Below are positions 63,875-64,000 of a DNA stretch of 64,000 bases, piece after piece. The notes beneath the pieces are model-generated. The model saw nothing but the letters and a program-made list of their open reading frames with translations. It had not been told where the DNA came from and did no database searches. Position 1 is the first letter of the stretch, and each line of letters begins with the position of its first letter. The DNA is from Paraclostridium ghonii. GTDB taxonomy: Bacteria; Bacillota; Clostridia; Peptostreptococcales; Peptostreptococcaceae. The DNA lies in assembly GCF_030815085.1 (NCBI RefSeq), contig NZ_JAUSWG010000004.1, one strand, 5' to 3'. The translations under genes were made by a program, and so were the position numbers.

Positions 63875-64000
63875 TCAAGCATTAACATTTTTATTTTTTA
63901 AATACTCATTTATAGCTTTAGCTGCTTTTCTACCAGCTCCCATAGCAGATATAACTGTGGCAGCTCCTGTAACTGCATCCCCTCCAGCGAAAACTCCATC
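63875..64000 (-). CDS. GltD/NfnB-like NAD(P)H-flavoprotein, C-terminal 41 residues only
   Basis: The gene runs off the right edge. The visible end, DGVFAGGDAVTGAATVISAM, then GAGRKAAKAINEYLKNKN, is the conserved GxxAGGDAVTGAATVI-MGAG segment of the GltD-like glutamate synthase small subunit, NfnB and related pyridine-nucleotide oxidoreductases. Which of these it is cannot be decided from 41 residues. Confidence 0.8.
   Translation of the reverse strand, partial: DGVFAGGDAVTGAATVISAMGAGRKAAKAINEYLKNKNVNA

Noticed and set aside
1..64000. Prophage or integrative element
   Set aside because: No integrase, portal, relaxase or tRNA-associated attachment repeats were found; the accessory region looks like accumulated defence and toxin modules instead.

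Overview
The window is about 28% GC chromosomal DNA from a low-GC, spore-forming Gram-positive. Strong AGGAGG-type ribosome sites, intrinsic terminators, a BusR-like regulator, Stickland-type transport genes and a sigma-K-like promoter beside spore-polysaccharide-type genes all suggest the Peptostreptococcaceae (Paraclostridium, Paeniclostridium, Romboutsia or Clostridioides relatives). I cannot name the species from the sequence alone. No rRNA, tRNA, CRISPR array, integrase or intact insertion sequence was seen.

Layout. 0-5.3 kb: a GntR/RCK_C (BusR-like) regulator faces a BCCT betaine transporter, followed by two paralogous membrane-anchored PIG-L deacetylases and a flavodoxin-ferredoxin protein. 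5.4-13.6 kb: a PepV-type dipeptidase, two tandem P2-type cation ATPases (one behind a clear yybP-ykoY Mn2+ riboswitch, the other behind what looks like the same leader with the aptamer lost), a DUF2238 membrane protein and a lipoprotein. 13.8-18.5 kb: fructose PTS locus (fruA, fruK, PRD regulator). 18.7-26.9 kb: a divergent locus for a pseudaminic-acid-like nonulosonic acid (pseC, spsF, pseG, a formyltransferase, pseI), with a Maf-type DUF115 glycosyltransferase and five small proteins without signal peptides. The leftward operon has a near-perfect sigma-K promoter, so I read it as a glycosylated spore-surface structure. 27-34 kb: MarR/GNAT pair, CstA, FUSC transporter, exported beta-carbonic anhydrase, LURP-one protein, and a TauE/SafE exporter behind a sigma-54 promoter with distal paired repeats. 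34.4-40.2 kb: oligopeptide ABC transporter, with oppBCDF divergent from oppA.

40.4-57 kb is the accessory region: toxin/immunity debris (ankyrin-repeat fragment, Tdi1-like immunity plus Ntox15 DNase tip, SUKH immunity plus a HINT-HNH toxin gene with three in-frame stops and one frameshift), then an EVE-McrB-DUF2357 modification-dependent restriction system and a type I R-M operon carrying an embedded GNAT gene. 57.4-64 kb holds an M48 protease, a DUF169 protein, an OpuC-type osmolyte ABC transporter and the end of a GltD/NfnB-like flavoprotein.

Two observations link distant parts of the window. First, the promoters of the BCCT transporter and of the OpuC operon, 61 kb apart, share the bipartite site GAAACAACT-N14-AGTTGT over their -10 regions, a natural operator candidate for the BusR-like regulator. 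Second, five copies of a ~60-77 nt imperfect palindrome, with a constant core and outer stems that differ between copies yet stay paired, lie between genes only from 40.8 kb rightward. I know no named family for it.
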